NCBI RefSeq assembly: GCF_900086655.1
Contig: NZ_LT575476.1
Coordinates: forward strand, 4,589,405 to 4,653,404
DNA from: Paenibacillus tuaregi
Lineage (GTDB): Bacteria > Bacillota > Bacilli > Paenibacillales > Paenibacillaceae
DNA length: 64,000 nt
Reading direction: 5' to 3'
In this document: positions 18,111-26,133 of the stretch, piece by piece
How the letters are laid out: each line of letters begins with the position of its first letter
Position numbering within the stretch: the stretch's first letter is position 1
The notes under the pieces: model-generated
What the model was told of the DNA's origin: nothing
The model's input: only the letters and a program-made list of their open reading frames with translations
Database searches by the model: none
Translations under genes and position numbers: made by a program

Positions 18111-19276
18111 TCCGTGCCTTCCCCTTCTTTTAGTGTAATCCACACCAGGCATTTATCATCTTCGCGCTCCTGAGGCACGTTATCGCTAAAGAACATCTGC
18201 TCCATTCTGGATACATCCAAGGCGTGAGAGCCGGCCAAACTTTGGGCCAGGAAATCGAGCTGCTCATCCTGGGTCCCCTCTACGGCTTCCATAAGCCCGT
18301 CCGTATATAACACGATATGTCCCTCCCCCTCATAGGAGATCGAGTGGGTTTGGGCTTCGATCTTGTCAAAGAGCCCAACCGGAGGGCACCCGGTATCAAG
18401 CAGGATAAGCTCACCCTCATCGGTATACAGCATTCCTGGAGGATGACCGGCATTGACGTAATCGATCCGTTTGAACTTCGTGTCTACAACAAGATAGATC
18501 GCTGTAAAATAATACTGAATAAGCTGGCTTTCAATATGAAGCTGGCTGAATCTCCGGTTGAGCTCCTGAATCACCTTCTCAGGCTCAACATATGTGCTTA
18601 CCGTATCCTTAAGCACGGAAGCGATGAACATGCAGAACAATGATGATGAGATTCCGTGTCCCATCATGTCGAGCAGAATAATGCCATATCTCCCCTCGCC
18701 AAGCGGATACCAGGCATACAGATCACCCGCCAGCTCATAAGATGGCTTGTACAAAGCGTTCACTTCAAAATATTCATCTTCAATCGGAGCGCTAAGCACC
18801 GCATTCTGAACAAGCCCTGCCAATCTGAGCTCCTCTTGAAGCCGCTGATCACGCTCTTTGTGCCAGTCCTTCTCCTGCTTGAGGCGAAGGGCCAGCCGGA
18901 TGCGCGCCATAAGTTCAACCTTGTTAATCGGCTTGGTGACATAGTCTACCGCCCCGACATCCAGCGCCTCCGCCAGCTTTTTGGAATCCCCTACGGCTGT
19001 GACCATAATAATAGGAATGTCCTTTAATTGTTCGTACTGCTGCACAATTCGGCAGGCTTCGATCCCGTCCATCTCAGGCATCATCATATCAAGTAAAATC
19101 AGATCTATATCAGTAGGGGCGACTACTTCTCCCTCCCCGGCGTGATCAAGTCCCAGCTTCTGGAACATCTCGAACGCGGAGGAAACAGCAACCGTATCCC
19201 GGTAGTTTTCTTTTTTGAGTATTTCCCGGACAATGATGATATTTGTCGGATTATCATCCACAATTAGAATTTTCAT
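18107..19276 (-). CDS. Receiver-PP2C phosphatase, RsbY-like activator of RsbV
   Basis: 389 residues from ATG at 19276 (AAGGAGTG 7 bases upstream; the frame extends further without a site). An N-terminal receiver (ILIVDDNPTN, phospho-Asp in LILLDMMMPEMDG, KPINK) is joined by a coiled coil to a SpoIIE/RsbU-type PP2C domain with metal ligands in ELAGDLYAW, LLDMMGHGISS, NAGHPPG and YTDGLMEA. It should dephosphorylate RsbV when its receiver is phosphorylated. It is the first gene of the locus, and the kinase gene starts within its stop codon. Confidence 0.9.
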   Translation of the reverse strand: MKILIVDDNPTNIIIVREILKKENYRDTVAVSSAFEMFQKLGLDHAGEGEVVAPTDIDLILLDMMMPEMDGIEACRIVQQYEQLKDIPIIMVTAVGDSKKLAEALDVGAVDYVTKPINKVELMARIRLALRLKQEKDWHKERDQRLQEELRLAGLVQNAVLSAPIEDEYFEVNALYKPSYELAGDLYAWYPLGEGRYGIILLDMMGHGISSSLFCMFIASVLKDTVSTYVEPEKVIQELNRRFSQLHIESQLIQYYFTAIYLVVDTKFKRIDYVNAGHPPGMLYTDEGELILLDTGCPPVGLFDKIEAQTHSISYEGEGHIVLYTDGLMEAVEGTQDEQLDFLAQSLAGSHALDVSRMEQMFFSDNVPQEREDDKCLVWITLKEGEGTE

Positions 19277-19416
19277 AACGCACTCCTTACTTCGATGAAG
19301 ATTTGCGCAAAGCGGAAATTGAACATGGAAATAAAAGCGTTTATAGTTAGTCCGCATTCCCTCTTACTATATCATTTTCTTCGTAAACACCCTATAAATA
19401 ATCCCGATATAAATTC

Positions 19417-19437
19417 TAAAGTTCATTTTATATAGTT
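19417..19437. repeat. Solo end of the MITE-like element
   Basis: The 20-odd bases around AAATTCTAAAGTTCATTTTA are identical to the right ends of the two full elements at 35225 and 52859. No matching left end is found nearby, so this is a remnant or a chance-preserved end. Confidence 0.55.
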
Positions 19438-19467
19438 TTTCATTCTTTTAGATACATATCCATAAAT

Positions 19468-19511
19468 ATAGATAAGGAATGAGGGCATTTCCCCATTCCT
19501 TATCTATATTT
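19468..19511 (-). terminator. Hairpin after the YflT-like gene
   Basis: ATAGATAAGGAATG pairs with CATTCCTTATCTAT around a GGG..CCC loop. Both tails are AT-rich (TATATTT), so it may work on either strand. Confidence 0.65.
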
Positions 19512-19532
19512 GTATATATCACTCGTATTTAT

Positions 19533-19874
19533 TTAGCTGCGCACAGCAATAACGAGCACCTTGCCCAAATCCAATTCCTTCTCATAAAACTCCGCCTCCG
19601 TCTCGGTGAATCCCAAAGAGACGATCTTCGCACGAAGTTCATCCCCTCTTGAACGGAACAGATTTGCAATTGAGTTAAATACGCCCTCTTCCTTTATGCC
19701 AATTTCCTCGGCGTCTGATGCGTCAACGATCCGGTCTGTTCGTTCCTGATCGTGGGCAAGTACATAAATATGTTCTGCGGTATAACCTGTTGAACTGAGC
19801 TCTTTCACGGTTTCAACCGCCTGAACTCCGTTTTGCACAACCTTCGCATAGGATTTAGTACTTTCCAAACTCAT
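19533..19874 (-). CDS. General stress protein, YflT family
   Basis: 113 residues, cytoplasmic. The pattern VQNGVQAVETVKELSSTGY, IYVLAHDQERTDRIVD and DELRAKIVSLGF fits the heat-induced stress protein YflT domain (PF11181), whose founding member is in the SigB regulon of B. subtilis; molecular function is unknown. A SigB-like promoter lies about 155 bases upstream at 20029-20054, which agrees with this. Confidence 0.8.
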   Translation of the reverse strand: MSLESTKSYAKVVQNGVQAVETVKELSSTGYTAEHIYVLAHDQERTDRIVDASDAEEIGIKEEGVFNSIANLFRSRGDELRAKIVSLGFTETEAEFYEKELDLGKVLVIAVRS

Positions 19875-20028
19875 CGTAAGCCAACTCCTTCTTCGAATTT
19901 TGTGAGATTATATATAAGTTGAACCTTTCACCCTTTTGCCTGATCTTTCTTTAGTTCAACTTCTATAAAAGGGATATTCATCCGGTAAATTCAGCTTGAT
20001 GTCTAATCTGCTCCATATACATAGCCAT

Positions 20029-20054
20029 TAACCCAAATCCTAGCCTATTGAAAC
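20029..20054 (-). promoter_or_regulatory. Candidate SigB promoter for the YflT-like gene
   Basis: On the minus strand GTTTCA (20054-20049), 14 bases, then GGGTTA (20034-20029). The SigB consensus is GTTT plus two bases, 12-15 bases, GGGWAW; this matches at all but one key position of the -10. Confidence 0.55.
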
Positions 20055-20089
20055 AGGTTTACAGAATTCCCCAGCCAGGCGGTGAGTAT

Positions 20090-20626
20090 TCACTCTGATG
20101 CGGAATCAAACAGATCGATCCCTTGAATTCCTCCATTAGGGCTTTTATAAATTTTAATGGCACTGTAACCACGGGTATACACAACACCGTCCTCAGCTAT
20201 GTAATCTGCAGGTCCAAATATCCGGGTCAGGGAAGCAGGCTGAAGCTCTACCCACTGCTCGTTTACTTTCATCTCCTTGGAGCCAGCACCAAGATGCACA
20301 TAATACACCTGGTCCTCAAACAATCCGACAGTTACATCCTTATAATGATATTCTGTACATCCGGTGAGGGAGTCCTTCGTAATTTTTACAGGCTTCCCTT
20401 TCTTGCTGATCACATCCTTGCGCGTATCCGCAAGCGAGACGTCATTCAGCGTGTTGATTTCATCGACCGGTGAGGCGGCTGTCCGCTTTCCTACAGAACT
20501 ATCATGAATCTGGGCGTGACCCATTGCCAGCTTTACGTCCGGGTTTAGGGCCTTGTCGTAAGCTGTCGGTGTTGATCCGTTAAGAGATGACAGTAATCCT
20601 AATAGCAGCAGCAGTGCATTCAACAT
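20090..20626 (-). CDS. Putative secreted protein, unknown function
   Basis: 178 residues from ATG at 20626. The N-terminus (MLNALLLLLGLLSSLNGSTP) reads as a signal peptide or anchor, with no lipobox cysteine. The rest has two similar alternating-strand stretches (CTEYHYKDVTVGLFEDQVYYVHLG), reminiscent of beta-rich lipoprotein-like folds. I recognise no family. It follows the DUF948 gene by about 36 bases on the same strand, so the two are probably cotranscribed and may share its SigB-type promoter. Confidence 0.6.
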   Translation of the reverse strand: MLNALLLLLGLLSSLNGSTPTAYDKALNPDVKLAMGHAQIHDSSVGKRTAASPVDEINTLNDVSLADTRKDVISKKGKPVKITKDSLTGCTEYHYKDVTVGLFEDQVYYVHLGAGSKEMKVNEQWVELQPASLTRIFGPADYIAEDGVVYTRGYSAIKIYKSPNGGIQGIDLFDSASE

Positions 20627-20662
20627 GGAGCTCACCCTTTCCTCAGGCTGCTGTCTGTGGCG

Positions 20663-21163
20663 TTAATTCCGGTATTTATGCCAGACATTTGCAGCGATAT
20701 CAATCCATTTCATCCAGCTGCCGGATGACTTCTTATCCGAATACGTGGCATCGTAGCTTTGTACCGTCTTCTCATGAGGCGTCTGAACGGCAGCCTTCAC
20801 GGCCGCTTTAGTTGAAATTCTGTCCTCTGCGGGCCTTTTAAAGCGTTCGATCAGGGCTGAAGACACCTGTTTGGCGCTGAGGGTAACCTCATTCAGAATT
20901 TCGCCTACATTTTTAACTGTTTCAATCACCGGATCAATTTGCCTCATCTTATGCTCCACATCTTCTGTAATCCCATTAGCGTGTCTGAGCACCTGCTTGA
21001 CCTCGTAAGTTAGCTCATCAATCGTCTTCTGCACTTCCTGAAGCGTTTGAGAAGTTTTGTTCAGAGAATTTTCAGCGGCCTTAAGCGTTTTGATCAGGAA
21101 AATCACCAAGGCGACAAACGCCAGTGCAATTACGGCCACACTTATCTGCCAGATCAGTGACAT
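20663..21163 (-). CDS. DUF948 protein, YtxG-like general stress protein
   Basis: 166 residues from the second ATG (21163), 8 bases from GAGAGGT; the ATG at 21169 is too close to it. An N-terminal membrane helix (LIWQISVAVIALAFVALVIF) is followed by a long amphipathic helix (heptads around LNKTSQTLQEVQKTIDELTYEV) and a basic, serine-rich tail. This is the DUF948/YtxG pattern; ytxG is co-regulated with ytxH by SigB in B. subtilis. A good SigB promoter motif stands 48 bases upstream. Confidence 0.8.
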   Translation of the reverse strand: MSLIWQISVAVIALAFVALVIFLIKTLKAAENSLNKTSQTLQEVQKTIDELTYEVKQVLRHANGITEDVEHKMRQIDPVIETVKNVGEILNEVTLSAKQVSSALIERFKRPAEDRISTKAAVKAAVQTPHEKTVQSYDATYSDKKSSGSWMKWIDIAANVWHKYRN

Positions 21164-21210
21164 CGACATTACCTCTCTTTCATTCCTCTTTATGCTGTGT
21201 TACCCCATAG

Positions 21211-21236
21211 TTACCCCGAGCCGTTTTCGGCGAAAC
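21211..21236 (-). promoter_or_regulatory. Candidate SigB promoter for the DUF948 gene
   Basis: On the minus strand GTTTCG (21236-21231), a 14 base spacer, then GGGTAA (21216-21211): a full match to GTTTNN-N12-15-GGGWAW. It lies about 48 bases before the start codon. Confidence 0.7.
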
Positions 21237-21297
21237 AAAGGGAAAAGTTACCTGATCCAGGCAGGAAACCATATTTGTTTCAATCAAAAAAGGTCCG

Positions 21298-21323
21298 GTT
21301 AAAGAACAGTACGAGGCGGGATA
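21298..21323 (+). promoter_or_regulatory. Weak SigB-like promoter before DUF1328 gene
   Basis: GTTAAA, 14 bases, GGGATA. Each hexamer departs from the SigB consensus at one or two positions. It is about 95 bases upstream of the DUF1328 start and divergent from the DUF948 promoter. Confidence 0.3.
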
Positions 21324-21417
21324 CCCCGCACCGGAGCATTTCGTAAATAACCGGTTATACACCGGATATTCACGAAGCGCTGGGTTATTAATCTTCTATG
21401 AAAGAAGGATGATCTTC

Positions 21418-21588
21418 ATGTTAAAATGGTCAGTTATTTTTCTGGTCGTTGCCCTAATCGCGGGGATATTCGGATTCTTCAATCTGGTTGTGGCAGCAGC
21501 AGCTTCTATAGCGAAAATTCTGTTCTTCATTTTCCTTGTCCTGTTCATCATCTCGCTCTTTACTGGACGCCGGGGACGATCGATGTAG
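21418..21588 (+). CDS. DUF1328 family small membrane protein (YtjA-like)
   Basis: 56 residues: MLKWSVIFLVVALIAGIFGF begins it, then two closely packed hydrophobic helices and a basic end GRRGRSM. This is a full-length DUF1328 protein, a widespread tiny inner-membrane family, often stress-linked, with no known biochemical role. GAAGGA lies 9 bases upstream of ATG. It is too short for many gene finders. Confidence 0.8.
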   Translation: MLKWSVIFLVVALIAGIFGFFNLVVAAAASIAKILFFIFLVLFIISLFTGRRGRSM

Positions 21589-21627
21589 ACCTAACACCCT
21601 TTGTATTAGTTTAAAAATAGACAGCAA

Positions 21628-21675
21628 AAAGCGGTTATCCTCAAGCCTCATCTGGCTCTTTGGGATAACCGCTTT
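21628..21675. terminator. Terminator between convergent genes
   Basis: AAAGCGGTTATCC pairs perfectly with GGATAACCGCTTT. On the minus strand the stem is followed by TTTGC after the paired Ts, ending the gene at 21690; it can also stop the DUF1328 gene. Confidence 0.75.
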
Positions 21676-21689
21676 GTTGTGCTCCTTTA

Positions 21690-22250
21690 TTATAAAATCC
21701 GCATGATTTCCAGCCAATTCAAAGATAATCTCGCTTCAATGGAATCCTCGTGAAATATTAAATCCTTCACTTTAATTACGTCTGGCAGCTCCTTGCCAGG
21801 CGGAGCGCTCACTTGTTTGAGTCCCAGCTGGTCAGGGCTCAAGGTGATTCCTCTAATCTGAACGGATACCGGGGTCAAGACAACCTGGCCTCCGGTGAAT
21901 TCCATCGTATAGACCGCTTTGGCTCCAAAAGGGATCCAGCCCCACTTCCCGTTAAGGTCTGCTTCGAGCCGGTTCCCCCGCTGCTTGAACTCCGCCCCGG
22001 TAACCTCAACCGGCAGTTCCCCCTTCGAGAGGTACTTCACGAGCTTTTGCTTCGCCAACTGGTTAAACTCCTCCTCATTAATCCGGATTACCGGCTCACG
22101 GGTATCTATCATTTTAGTGATCTTGGTCTTCCAGTTGAGATCCGTATACTTCAGGTCCAGTTCCTTCGTTGGCCGGATGTATAGGATCACGGCGGTCACC
22201 GCAATAATAATGAGGACCAACGGGATAAGGACAAACCATCTTTTCCGCAT
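21690..22250 (-). CDS. Membrane-anchored extracytoplasmic protein, unknown
   Basis: 186 residues from ATG at 22250 (GTG at 22259 in frame is less likely). One N-terminal membrane helix (WFVLIPLVLIIIAVTAVILY) is followed by an exported domain with alternating strands, including VIRINEEEFNQLAKQKLVKYL, which resembles the start of YpmS/DUF2140-type proteins; that link is tentative. No cysteine or catalytic motif is evident. It is a single-gene unit, divergent from the threonine-rich secreted protein gene. Confidence 0.6.
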   Translation of the reverse strand: MRKRWFVLIPLVLIIIAVTAVILYIRPTKELDLKYTDLNWKTKITKMIDTREPVIRINEEEFNQLAKQKLVKYLSKGELPVEVTGAEFKQRGNRLEADLNGKWGWIPFGAKAVYTMEFTGGQVVLTPVSVQIRGITLSPDQLGLKQVSAPPGKELPDVIKVKDLIFHEDSIEARLSLNWLEIMRIL

Positions 22251-22404
22251 GTTCTCCACTCTCTCTCTATGAACTTGTTTACATAATCATAACAAAAAAC
22301 AGCAGGCACAAAAAAATTTACACAAATTTGATTCTTAGGTCGCTTGGCGGGTTATTTAAAAATATATAAGATATACACCAAACTTATCCTAGGGAGGAAA
22401 TACC

Positions 22405-22836
22405 ATGAAAAAAATCGCAGCAATCACAGCTTCCTTGGCTTTATCTGCAGCATTCGCGACAGCAGCTTCTGCCGACACTGCTCCTGTTACAGGAACTACT
22501 ACACCTACAACAACTACTACGACAACTGCTGACGGCACAACCACAACTGGCACTACACCTACAACCGGAACTACAACTACAACCAATACCTCGACATCTA
22601 CGTCTACACCTGTAGTGTCCAAACCGGTTATTGTTCCTGATCTGGTTGTTGTAAACCCTCCGAAAAAGTGGGAAATCACCAAAATTACTACTTTCTATAA
22701 AGATCCTAACGGCCAAGCATGGGGCAAGCTCGATCCGCAAGTTCTCGAACCAACAGGCCAAATCATTGGCAATTGGGTTGAAATCTACACTTGGCTCGGC
22801 AAAGGCTGGGTTTGGGCACCAGAATATACTAAATAA
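22405..22836 (+). CDS. Secreted threonine-rich protein, unknown
   Basis: 143 residues. A clear signal peptide (MKKIAAITASLALSAAFA, cleavage after ASA) is followed by a low-complexity linker of about 45 residues, almost all Thr, Pro, Gly and Ser. The C-terminal 65 residues form a compact aromatic domain (FYKDPNGQAWGKLDPQVLEP, then WVEIYTWLGKGWVWAPEY) that looks like a bacterial SH3-type wall-binding domain. GGGAGG lies 8 bases upstream. A cell-wall or surface role is likely; it converges on an NlpC/P60 hydrolase gene that has a similar architecture. Confidence 0.65.
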   Translation: MKKIAAITASLALSAAFATAASADTAPVTGTTTPTTTTTTTADGTTTTGTTPTTGTTTTTNTSTSTSTPVVSKPVIVPDLVVVNPPKKWEITKITTFYKDPNGQAWGKLDPQVLEPTGQIIGNWVEIYTWLGKGWVWAPEYTK

Positions 22837-22916
22837 TATAACATAAAGCATCTTCTGGCCAAAAAATAGCCCCGGAGTTTACATAACTGCAAACCAACCG
22901 GATGGCAACCACACAA

Positions 22917-22975
22917 AATTGAAACGCTTCACCCTTTGAGGAAATACTCCTCTAAACGGGTGAAGCGTTTTGTTA
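22917..22975. terminator. Bidirectional terminator
   Basis: GAAACGCTTCACCC pairs with GGGTGAAGCGTTTT around an AGGAGTATTTCCT inner hairpin. It separates the convergent secreted-protein and NlpC/P60 genes. Confidence 0.85.
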
Positions 22976-22986
22976 TGATCTGTATT

Positions 22987-24000
22987 TTATTGAAGCACAC
23001 TTCCTCCGAAAAGGAATCTCTTCACCCAAGTGCCGGACAGTGTATCTATGCGGACGCCGCCTGAAGCAACGGAATAGGTTTGAATCATCTGACCGTTCCC
23101 CATATACACAGCCACATGGGTGATGCGCTCCGTACTCTTGTCTATATCCTGATAGGCCGTGTCAGAAGATCCTTGATTACTCATGAAGAATAACAGGTCT
23201 CCTGGCCGAAGATCCTTAATATCATAAACGGCCTGGCTGTTATCCTTGATCCACTGGCCTTGCGATCTGGAGTCGGCAGGCAGAATGATGCCAAGCGCTT
23301 CGCGGTAAATGGTTCTGGCAAAGTCCGAACAGTCAAAGGTCTCCGTAGTGTTCCGGTCAGATCCGTACTCGTACGGAGTGCCCAGATACTTCCTGCCTGT
23401 ATCGAATAGAGCCGCCAATTTGGCATCGCGTTCATCCTGGGCATTGGAAGCATTGGAATTGTCCGCGTTTCCAACTCCGCCGGGATTCGTGGAACCCCCG
23501 GGGTTCACAGAGCCACCGGAGCCCCCAGAGCCGCCAGCATTTCCTGTATTGTTGCTACCTGGATTTCCACTATTCTCGGCATTCCCTGATTTGCTGCTGC
23601 CGGAACTTCCATTATTTCCGATATTCCCTGTATTACTGCCTGCATTCGCCTTATTCCCGCTGCCGCCTGAATTACCCGGCTTCACCGTAGTCTCCTTGTT
23701 CAGCTTTATGTACTTCTCTGAACTGCTGACATACCCCGTCTTCCCGTCTGAGGTCTTTACCTTATAGAAATAGGCATTGGATTGATCCAGAATAGTTACG
23801 GTTTCCCCAGTCTTCAGCAGTCTGATAATTTTGAAGGATGTAGAAGGACCTGATCTAAAATTGACACCGTACTGGATGATTCCCGTTAAGGACGTTTTTT
23901 GCACAGCTGCGGATGCCGCTTGAATATGTGATACTGACATAAACCCCGAGGAACATAATAATGCAGTGCTAAGTACTCCTACGGCCAAGCTTTTCTTCAT
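22987..24000 (-). CDS. Secreted NlpC/P60 (C40) peptidoglycan endopeptidase
   Basis: 337 residues: signal peptide (1-33), an SH3b domain (about 36-100, GVNFRSGPSTSFKIIRLLKTGE), an 85-residue linker of Gly, Asn and Ser, then the NlpC/P60 domain. The catalytic Cys is in FDCSDFARTIYREA, the His in RITHVAVYMGNG and the third polar residue near IQTYSV. The enzyme should cleave gamma-D-Glu to diamino acid bonds in peptidoglycan outside the membrane. The upstream region has a GGGAGG site. It is one transcription unit with its own terminator. Confidence 0.88.
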   Translation of the reverse strand: MKKSLAVGVLSTALLCSSGFMSVSHIQAASAAVQKTSLTGIIQYGVNFRSGPSTSFKIIRLLKTGETVTILDQSNAYFYKVKTSDGKTGYVSSSEKYIKLNKETTVKPGNSGGSGNKANAGSNTGNIGNNGSSGSSKSGNAENSGNPGSNNTGNAGGSGGSGGSVNPGGSTNPGGVGNADNSNASNAQDERDAKLAALFDTGRKYLGTPYEYGSDRNTTETFDCSDFARTIYREALGIILPADSRSQGQWIKDNSQAVYDIKDLRPGDLLFFMSNQGSSDTAYQDIDKSTERITHVAVYMGNGQMIQTYSVASGGVRIDTLSGTWVKRFLFGGSVLQ

Positions 24001-24149
24001 GATAAGTCCTCCCTGAGTGGTCTTGGATGTCTGATAAATAAACTCTGTCCAATTTATCGGTAATCCTCAGGGAAGATTGCATATGCCGAAGTTCACATCT
24101 TTATCTCGATTATGCGCTTGCTGAATAGACCAAAAGACCTACTACCCTC

Positions 24150-24485
24150 TTAACTATTTTGGTTTTTCACTCCCCACTCACACAAACTCTCCATAACCGG
24201 CAATAGAGTTTCTCCTTTATCTGTGAGGCTATACTCGACTTTAGGAGGAACTTGGGGATACTCTTTCCGTCTCACCAAGCCATCCGCCTCCAATTCCTTA
24301 AGTTGTGAGCTCAAAGTTTTATAAGTAATGGCCCCTATTTGTCTTTTCAAATCATTAAAGCGAACAGGTTGGTTTTCTGCTAGAAGGTAAAGAATAACCA
24401 TCTTCCATTTACCACCGATTACTGCCACTGTATACCCAAATGGGGTATCCTGAATAGATTTAACTTTACCTTTATATTCAGCCAT
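24150..24485 (-). CDS. HxlR family transcriptional regulator
   Basis: 111 residues from the ATG at 24485 (AAAGG 6 bases upstream; the ATG at 24491 touches the site). The winged helix shows VIGGKWKMVILYLL, RFNDLKRQIGAITYKTLSSQLKELEADGLV and VEYSLTDKGE, typical of HxlR. The N-terminal cysteine used by redox sensors such as YodB and HypR is absent (TPFGYTV in its place; no cysteine until near the end), so sensing must differ. It is divergent from the RidA gene, with an inverted repeat between them. Confidence 0.88.
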   Translation of the reverse strand: MAEYKGKVKSIQDTPFGYTVAVIGGKWKMVILYLLAENQPVRFNDLKRQIGAITYKTLSSQLKELEADGLVRRKEYPQVPPKVEYSLTDKGETLLPVMESLCEWGVKNQNS

Positions 24486-24511
24486 GCTCATCCTTTACAC
24501 TATCCTTTCGG

Positions 24512-24540
24512 GTAGTACCTATCATAAAAGTGCGTACTAC
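24512..24540. promoter_or_regulatory. Inverted repeat, candidate HxlR operator
   Basis: GTAGTAC and GTACTAC, a perfect 7 bp inverted repeat with a 15 base spacer, lie between the divergent HxlR and RidA genes. The TACT/AGTA half-sites resemble those of YodB-type HxlR regulators. Confidence 0.55.
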
Positions 24541-24598
24541 TTTTTTTATTATGCTCAGTTTATACTAGCCATACTTTAAGAGTAAAGGAGAGAGCAAA

Positions 24599-24991
24599 AT
24601 GACAACTACAAAAATTTATAATCACGGTGTTGCATGGGAAGAAGCTTTTGGCGTCACTCAAGGTTACAGTGTTAACGGTACTATCTATATTTCTGGACAA
24701 TTTTCCCACGATATGGAGGGCACGTTTGTCGGAGAGGGTGATTTCGAGGCACAGGCCCGGCAGACGCTGGAGAATCTGGATCGTGTGCTGGCGGGATTCG
24801 GGGTCACAAGGTCTAACATCGCAGAGATGGAAATCTTTCTGACCAATCCACAACAGCACTTCGAGCCTGCTGTCGTTCTGTTTAAAGAGTATGTAGGCGA
24901 CCATCGGCCTGCCGGGACCCTCATCGGCGTATCAGGCCTGGCATTCCCTCATCAATTGATTGAAATCCGCGCCGTCGCACACACCAATTAA
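24599..24991 (+). CDS. RidA family protein
   Basis: 130 residues, the normal length for the YjgF/YER057c/UK114 family. It has the conserved start of strand 2 (IYISGQFSHD), the helix QARQTLENLDRVLAGFG and the C-terminal RPAGTLIGVSGL with the arginine that contacts the substrate carboxylate in imine deaminases. Several RidA subfamilies lack this activity, so the reaction is uncertain. AAAGGAG sits upstream of ATG. It is probably controlled by the divergent HxlR regulator. Confidence 0.85.
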   Translation: MTTTKIYNHGVAWEEAFGVTQGYSVNGTIYISGQFSHDMEGTFVGEGDFEAQARQTLENLDRVLAGFGVTRSNIAEMEIFLTNPQQHFEPAVVLFKEYVGDHRPAGTLIGVSGLAFPHQLIEIRAVAHTN

Positions 24992-25018
24992 TACGGATGC
25001 AGTTAAAAAAACAGCACA

Positions 25019-25049
25019 GGGCGGTCAGCTTCAAAAGAGCCGACCGCCC
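25019..25049. terminator. Hairpin between RidA and CDF transporter genes
   Basis: GGGCGGTC pairs with GACCGCCC. On the minus strand a TTTTTTT run lies 8 bases past the stem, so it may end the transporter gene. Confidence 0.5.
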
Positions 25050-25099
25050 ATTAATGTGGAGCAGATGGTCCGAGCAACAATCTTGGTCTGTTCCTATGA

Positions 25100-26014
25100 T
25101 CATCTGTCCTTTCTGGCTGTCACCAGCGGCACAGCCTCCTCCTGCTTCGGCTCCACATGGACATGCACGCTCATGACATTGTGGCGCTCGCTCATCCGCT
25201 CCTCAATCCGGTCGCTGATTTCGTGACTTTCCGCCACGCTCAATTCAGGATCAACTTCAATGACCACATCTACCAGCACATGATTCCCATGTACTCTCGC
25301 CTTTACATCCTTTAATGCCTCCACACCGGGAATACGTGCAATTGAGCTCCGGAAGTCATGCAGCTCATTCTCATCAAAGCCGTCCGTTAAGCGGTGGGTG
25401 GCGTCCTTGAAGATCCCCCAGGCTGTCCAGCATATCAAAAGCCCTACTCCGATAGCCGCTACCGTATCCAGCCACGGAAGACCGAACTGAGCTCCGAATA
25501 TTCCCACCGCAGCTCCAATGCTTACGAAGGCATCAGACAGACTGTCCTTCGCTGTTGCCATCAGCGCCTGATTGTTAATCCGCTTGGCCAGCCTGCGGTT
25601 GTACAGATAGACGCCAAGCATGCCCGCGGCACTTACCAGGGCCACCACCGCGGACAGCGGATCAGGAGCAGTCTTTTTCCCTTCGAACAAGCCCCGCCCT
25701 GTTTCAATGAGTACCTGAATGCCCACCGTAGCCATAATAAAAGAAGCCACCAGCACAGCTACAGTCTCAGCCCGGAAGTGACCATAAGCATGATCTGAAT
25801 CTGGCGGTTTACGGGATATCCGGAGGCCGACCAATATGGCGGTCGACGCAATAATGTCCGTTACGTTGTTGAAGCCATCAGCAAGCAGCGCACTGGAATG
25901 AAACAAATAACCACTGATCAGCTTCAAAGCGGATAACAGCAGGTAAGCAGCTATGCTGATCCAAGCTCCACGCTCCCCCTGCTTGATTTCTTGATAGGTA
26001 TCGATCAGAGCCAC
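25100..26014 (-). CDS. CDF cation efflux transporter, MneP/MneS-like (likely Mn2+)
   Basis: About 304 residues taking GTG at 26014 as start; the frame stays open to 26119 but that extra part is not conserved-looking and would crowd the divergent gene. Six membrane helices are followed by a cytoplasmic domain with VKARVHGNHVLVDVVIEVD and VHVHVEP. The metal sites read NNVTD in helix 2 and DSLSD in helix 5. Zinc CDFs have a histidine in helix 5, whereas the DxxxD form is typical of manganese exporters such as MneP and MneS of B. subtilis, so Mn2+ is the better guess. Confidence 0.8.
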   Translation of the reverse strand: MALIDTYQEIKQGERGAWISIAAYLLLSALKLISGYLFHSSALLADGFNNVTDIIASTAILVGLRISRKPPDSDHAYGHFRAETVAVLVASFIMATVGIQVLIETGRGLFEGKKTAPDPLSAVVALVSAAGMLGVYLYNRRLAKRINNQALMATAKDSLSDAFVSIGAAVGIFGAQFGLPWLDTVAAIGVGLLICWTAWGIFKDATHRLTDGFDENELHDFRSSIARIPGVEALKDVKARVHGNHVLVDVVIEVDPELSVAESHEISDRIEERMSERHNVMSVHVHVEPKQEEAVPLVTARKDR

Positions 26015-26133
26015 CTCCGCACCTGCTGTAATAACAATGCAAAAACCATTATATCCATTATTCCCGTTGTCCCACCTTTTAAAAACGTATAAAATAAGAT
26101 CAGCGCTCCCATCAAGCAAAGGAGATGAAGACG

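Noticed and set aside
19290..19360. SigB promoter before the phosphatase gene (GTTTAC and GGGAAT)
   Set aside because: Spacer of 21 bases is too long.
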